DNA of 16,344 nucleotides from the NCBI GenBank assembly GCA_016213425.1, contig JACRAI010000129.1:1-16344 (forward strand), given 5' to 3'. This document shows, one piece after another, positions 13,995-16,344 of the stretch. The position numbers were made by a program, and so were the translations under genes. The notes under the pieces were generated by a model, which did no database searches, was not told where the DNA came from, and was given only the letters and a program-made list of their open reading frames with translations. This DNA is from an archaeon. Lineage in GTDB: Archaea > Nanobdellota > Nanobdellia > Woesearchaeales > ARS49. The number at the start of each line of letters is the position of its first letter. The first letter of the stretch is position 1.

Positions 13995-14043
13995 AAAATC
14001 TTTCAGAAAAATGGAAAACTTTTCAAAAAGACTGAAAGATTTT
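13995..14043. repeat. 12-bp perfect inverted repeat in the leader region
   Basis: AAAATCTTTCAG (13995-14006) and CTGAAAGATTTT (14032-14043) are exact reverse complements separated by 25 bases. The element lies between the divergent nuclease gene and the small-protein operon, upstream of the operon's TATA box. Confidence 0.5.
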
Positions 14044-14086
14044 CAAGTCAGATTCCTGAAAAATGTGTATTTTGTGGCGAAAGGAA

Positions 14087-14136
14087 TATAAAGAAATAAA
14101 GCAAATCAGTATAAATAACAAATTTAAACTAGGAGG
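14087..14136 (+). promoter_or_regulatory. Promoter and RBS of the small-protein operon
   Basis: TATAAAG at 14087-14093 would start transcription near 14115, leaving a leader of about 25 bases that contains the strong AGGAGG at 14131-14136 five bases before ATG 14142. A second box, TATAAATAA (14110-14118), would start transcription past the ribosome binding site and is less fitting. Confidence 0.5.
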
Positions 14137-14141
14137 AATAA

Positions 14142-14438
14142 ATGCCAAAACATAACCCAATTGCAAAAGATTTAGAACACGTGTTAAAAACTTTAGAATA
14201 TAATGAAGTTGTTTCAGTACTAATTGGTACAGAGTTAACTGATGGAATAAACTCCTATTGTGATGTACTAAAAGTTGTTGATTACTTAAAAAAACAAAAA
14301 GCAGAACACAATTATTTAGGTCCTAACACAGGAGTTATAGTTGCTGATTTAACAGCAAAACAAGTTTACAGCTTAGCAAAACGGTCATACATTTATTCTA
14401 TAGAAAGAAATGGCGAAGTAAAAGCTCATGAGGTTTGA
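14142..14438 (+). CDS. I9-like protease propeptide/inhibitor domain protein
   Basis: This 98-aa protein has no signal peptide. Its C-terminal half, GVIVADLTAKQVYSLAKRSY followed by IYSIERNGEVKA, has the form of the subtilisin-propeptide/I9 inhibitor fold: a strand, LT-x-x-QV-x-x-LA helix, then a strand ending near a Glu/Arg-rich tail. The N-terminal strand VVSVLIGT and helix DVLKVVDYLKKQ complete a ferredoxin-like beta-alpha-beta arrangement. In known proteins this domain is a chaperone and inhibitor fused to an S8 protease; here it stands alone. It is the first gene of the operon, with AGGAGG before the ATG. The family call rests on motif resemblance, not on a search. Confidence 0.55.
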   Translation: MPKHNPIAKDLEHVLKTLEYNEVVSVLIGTELTDGINSYCDVLKVVDYLKKQKAEHNYLGPNTGVIVADLTAKQVYSLAKRSYIYSIERNGEVKAHEV

Positions 14439-14445
14439 ATAAAAA

Positions 14446-14868
14446 ATGTTAAAAAGCCAACCTGAAACTGTAACCTATTTAGTTACGCTTAGAGATAATT
14501 ATTTTAACGATGATAAAGATAAAGAATTGCAGGAGCATCTCAAAGGAAGAGCCAAGCTAATAGAAGAACAAAAAGAAAAGTCAAAAAAGGTTTTTGAAGA
14601 AGCACGCAGAAGATTTCAAAAATATAACATCGCAGTTGCAAATGAATTTTACATGCTTTCTACAATGTTGTTAGAAAGCAAGAAGGAAGAGTTTGAAAAA
14701 TTATTCGGTGTAAAATTAGTCTGGCAGAGCTACGTCGTAAACAACATAAATAAAGGAAGTTCAACACATTACGATTGGAGAATGAATGGAAAACCTAAAA
14801 TTCCTACAGATTTAGAAGATTTAATAACTTCAGTAGGGCTAAATAGCAAAGTTCACTTAACAGATTGA
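14446..14868 (+). CDS. Kumamolisin-activation-like domain protein (paralogue 1)
   Basis: This 140-aa protein begins with a strand, TVTYLVTLRD. A long charged, probably coiled helix follows (about 23-60). The C-terminal half reads STMLLESKKEEFEKLFGVKL and KPKIPTDLEDLITSVGLNSK. That half matches the layout of pro-kumamolisin (S53) propeptides, in which a helix with F-x-x-x-FGV-x-L is followed by a P-x-DL-x-x-L/V-x-x-V-x-GL segment. The protein at 15170 has the same blocks, so the two are paralogues. No protease domain or signal peptide is present. It starts seven bases after the previous stop with only a distant GAGG (14430-14433), suggesting coupled translation. Confidence 0.55.
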   Translation: MLKSQPETVTYLVTLRDNYFNDDKDKELQEHLKGRAKLIEEQKEKSKKVFEEARRRFQKYNIAVANEFYMLSTMLLESKKEEFEKLFGVKLVWQSYVVNNINKGSSTHYDWRMNGKPKIPTDLEDLITSVGLNSKVHLTD

Positions 14869-14882
14869 GGAGGAAGATAAAA

Positions 14883-15170
14883 ATGGCATTAGAAGATGAA
14901 ATTTCATTTATGCTTGAAGTGAAAGCAGACACGAAGTTTGAAATTATTAAAGAAGCTGTTGCTAAACTAGGATTCACACTCGACGATAACTATAAAGTTG
15001 AAGTGCCTACACCACGTGATGTAGGAAAAACAATTCTTTATTTAATTGGTGGTCCAAAAAATAATTCTGACAAAGTGGATACGGAATTAAGAAAGCTAGA
15101 TTGGGTTTACGGTGTTTTTAGCAATCCAAAAATGGACTATTTCAAAGATCAAGATTGGAGGTGTTGTTAA
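14883..15170 (+). CDS. Small ferredoxin-like-fold protein of the propeptide-type cluster
   Basis: This 95-aa acidic protein is probably another small alpha/beta domain. It has strand EISFMLEVKA, helix KFEIIKEAVAKLGF, strand KTILYLIGGPK, helix DKVDTELRKLDW and strand VYGVFSNPKM. The order strand-helix-strand-helix-strand, with the last strand following a short D/E-x-x-LRKLD-W helix, resembles I9-type propeptides but lacks a clear signature. It ends in two cysteines (WRCC). ATG 14883 is chosen over TTG 14865 because GAGGAGG (14867-14873) sits nine bases before it. Its TAA overlaps the next ATG by one base. Confidence 0.6.
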   Translation: MALEDEISFMLEVKADTKFEIIKEAVAKLGFTLDDNYKVEVPTPRDVGKTILYLIGGPKNNSDKVDTELRKLDWVYGVFSNPKMDYFKDQDWRCC

Positions 15171-15514
15171 TGACAAAAGAAACAATAAATTATCTTATAC
15201 TGCTAGAGTCTTTTCCCATGGCTCCCGGTTTAGACCATGCTACTGTTATGAGAACTCTTACAAAATATGTTAGTGATGCAGAAGAAGAGGTCAAACAAAA
15301 ATATAACAATGAAATAACTGTAACTAGTCACATAAGAACAATTCCTTCTTTAGTAGCTACTAGCGAAAAAGAAGTTTTTGAAAGAATTTTTGGAGTAAAA
15401 GTAGTGGGAGTAAATCACAAGAGACTAGGAGGAAACGTAAAAGTACCTAAAGACTTAGCGGGGTTAGTAAGAACAGTAGAATTAGATAACGACGTTCAAG
15501 TCATAAATGATTGA
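15170..15514 (+). CDS. Kumamolisin-activation-like domain protein (paralogue 2)
   Basis: This 114-aa protein is parallel to the one at 14446: an N-terminal strand TINYLILLES, a helix DAEEEVKQKYNN, then ATSEKEVFERIFGVKVVGVN and GNVKVPKDLAGLVRTVELDN. The last block follows the P-x-DL-AGLV-x-x-V pattern of pro-kumamolisin activation domains. It lacks the long charged insert of its paralogue. ATG 15170 overlaps the preceding TAA and has GGAGGTG (15157-15163) six bases before it, so the upstream TTG at 15155 is not the start. No signal peptide or catalytic domain is seen. Confidence 0.6.
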   Translation: MTKETINYLILLESFPMAPGLDHATVMRTLTKYVSDAEEEVKQKYNNEITVTSHIRTIPSLVATSEKEVFERIFGVKVVGVNHKRLGGNVKVPKDLAGLVRTVELDNDVQVIND

Positions 15515-15542
15515 TAAATCCTAAACCTAGTAAGGAGGAAGA

Positions 15543-16145
15543 ATGATGCAAAGAAGAGTTGATTGTTGGTATGATTCAAAGAATCCCCCCAAAAAAGATT
15601 GGAATAAATCAGTTGTTAAAGAAAAAGAATTAGTTCTTACCGTTGGGTTGGATAAAGTTTTAGTTTCACAGAAATACCATTTTGCTCAAAAAAAAAGATG
15701 GGTAAGCATCCAAGGTTTTGTAGTAGAAGAAACTCCTAAAGGGGTATACGGATTGAGCAGAGTATACACTCTTGAAGAAAAGCAAAAAATAGAAGAAGCA
15801 GTTAATAAAGAATCTCTTGAAGGAAAAGTAGTCTGGAGTGATAAGATTTCATTAGAGCATGCAGTTTTGTGTGTAAGATTACAAAGAGCAACAGAACAAG
15901 ACGCCAAATCTAACTTAGAAGCGAAAGCTGTTTTTAATCTTGATAAAAATGTATTAAACGAAAAGAGTTTTAAATTAAAGGTAGCAAAATATGATCCTTC
16001 TGAATATTATATTGTTAGCGCACATCTTGATCTTGATGGAAGCGGAAGAGTAAAAAAAGGAGACTACATTACAACACAAGCATATCCCGTACTCACCAGA
16101 GGGTATGGAAAAAATGTCGTCTTACAACTAAAAAAGGTTTTCTAG
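15543..16145 (+). CDS. YbaY/YscW-like domain protein
   Basis: This 200-aa protein has an N-terminal part of about 100 residues rich in beta strands (ELVLTVGLDKVLVSQKYHF), which I do not recognise. The C-terminal part (about 105-199) resembles YbaY/YscW-type lipoprotein-chaperone domains: VLCVRLQRATEQDAKSNLEA, FKLKVAKYDPSEYYIVSAHL, DLDGSGRVKKGDYITTQAYP, VLTRGYGKNVVLQL. That family has the same order: an L-x-D-x-S-x-x-DA start, Y-x-x-SA-x-I/L middle, and YPVLT-x-G end. Unlike those proteins it has no lipobox or signal peptide. AAGGAGG (15532-15538) precedes two in-frame ATGs at 15543 and 15546, and the second has better spacing. It follows the propeptide-like genes after a 28-base gap. Confidence 0.5.
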   Translation: MMQRRVDCWYDSKNPPKKDWNKSVVKEKELVLTVGLDKVLVSQKYHFAQKKRWVSIQGFVVEETPKGVYGLSRVYTLEEKQKIEEAVNKESLEGKVVWSDKISLEHAVLCVRLQRATEQDAKSNLEAKAVFNLDKNVLNEKSFKLKVAKYDPSEYYIVSAHLDLDGSGRVKKGDYITTQAYPVLTRGYGKNVVLQLKKVF

Positions 16146-16157
16146 AGGTGAAATAAA

Positions 16158-16280
16158 ATGGCAAATAACTATATAAGTGCCACAGCAGTCCTTTACTCTA
16201 AGAGCGGAAAATCAATGTTTAAAGATAATTTGAGTGTTGATAATGTTGATGATTTTAGGCCCGCGCAGAAAACTATTTAA
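16158..16280 (+). CDS. 40-aa protein, possibly interrupted
   Basis: The frame reads MANNYISATAVLYSKSGKSM and ends DDFRPAQKTI, 40 aa. GAGGTG (16145-16150) seven bases before the ATG is a good ribosome binding site, and the gene follows the previous stop by 12 bases, so translation of this start is likely. Near its end another frame opens with ATG 16249 (MILGPRRKLFKERSV) and stays open to the window edge. The gene may therefore be a genuine small protein overlapping the next gene, or a longer protein broken by a frameshift. I recognise no family. Confidence 0.5.
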   Translation: MANNYISATAVLYSKSGKSMFKDNLSVDNVDDFRPAQKTI

Positions 16281-16344
16281 AGAGCGTAGTGTCTCTATAA
16301 TTATCAAAGGGGTTAAAGGGATGGTTTTCAACACATTTAAGGAA
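16249..16344 (+). CDS. Open frame running off the window end, unknown
   Basis: From ATG 16249 the frame reads MILGPRRKLFKERSVSIIIK and continues GVKGMVFNTFKE to the last base. It overlaps the 40-aa gene by 32 bases in the +1 frame and has no Shine-Dalgarno sequence of its own. It may be a coupled next gene or the continuation of the 40-aa gene after a frameshift. Too little is visible to name it. Confidence 0.3.
   Translation, partial: MILGPRRKLFKERSVSIIIKGVKGMVFNTFKE

Noticed and set aside
13944..14099. A 51-aa plus-strand frame ending in CVFCGERNIKK, suggestive of half a zinc ribbon.
   Set aside because: It has only one C-x-x-C pair, no ribosome binding site, runs through the 12-bp inverted repeat and has a composition that follows the AT-rich DNA. 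It is probably chance.
15543..16145. Reading the 200-aa protein as an exported lipoprotein like YbaY.
   Set aside because: Its N-terminus is polar (MMQRRVDCWYDSKNPP) with no hydrophobic segment or lipobox; only the C-terminal domain resembles that family.
1..16344. CRISPR arrays, insertion sequences and rRNA genes.
   Set aside because: No regularly spaced repeats, transposase-like proteins, terminal inverted repeats around a gene, or rRNA-like sequence were seen.

Overview
The window is AT-rich (roughly one third G+C by eye) archaeal chromosome. The archaeal NusA-KH, uS12, uS7 gene order, a diphthine synthase, archaeal TATA boxes about 26 bases before start codons, and a tRNA-Gln without an encoded CCA all point to Archaea. 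The small size and style of the proteins, many of them unrecognised, suggest a DPANN-type lineage (Woesearchaeota/Pacearchaeota-like). The lineage is an inference; the domain is secure.

Left part (1-3618): the end of a NusA-like KH protein, uS12 and uS7, overlapping or nearly so, then a tiny two-helix membrane protein. A hairpin-rich intergenic stretch follows. Next is a divergent pair, a 48-aa minus-strand protein and a 133-aa plus-strand protein, which share an N-terminal motif. The 133-aa gene is coupled by ATGA overlaps to an unknown 160-aa protein and to dph5. EF-2, the usual gene after uS7 and the substrate pathway of Dph5, is not next to uS7 here.

Middle part (3620-11695), mostly minus strand: an AbrB-type antitoxin with a RelE-type toxin and a palindromic operator; a full-length cobalamin-independent methionine synthase; an overlapping pair of a DraG-type ADP-ribosylglycohydrolase and a DUF1152-like protein; two convergent lipobox-bearing hydrolases (an alpha/beta hydrolase and a C45-type N-terminal-nucleophile hydrolase); and a CYTH-domain gene broken by a one-base frameshift.

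Right part (11696-16344): a 33-aa acidic protein followed by a bacterial-style hairpin terminator, a TPR-like solenoid protein, tRNA-Gln(UUG), and a small PD-(D/E)xK nuclease-like protein. The window ends in a tight plus-strand operon of at least six small genes. Four of these look like free-standing protease-propeptide (ferredoxin-like) domains: one I9-like, two kumamolisin-activation-like, and one less clear. They are followed by a YbaY/YscW-like protein and a 40-aa protein. No catalytic protease domain lies in the window, so this looks like a multi-subunit inhibitor/chaperone set and is the best candidate for an undescribed system.

Expression signals are consistent. First genes of transcription units mostly have a TATA box about 25-28 bases before the ATG and so are probably leaderless. 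Genes inside operons, and the two units with clear leaders (11812 and 14142), use GGAGG-type ribosome binding sites or stop-start overlaps.
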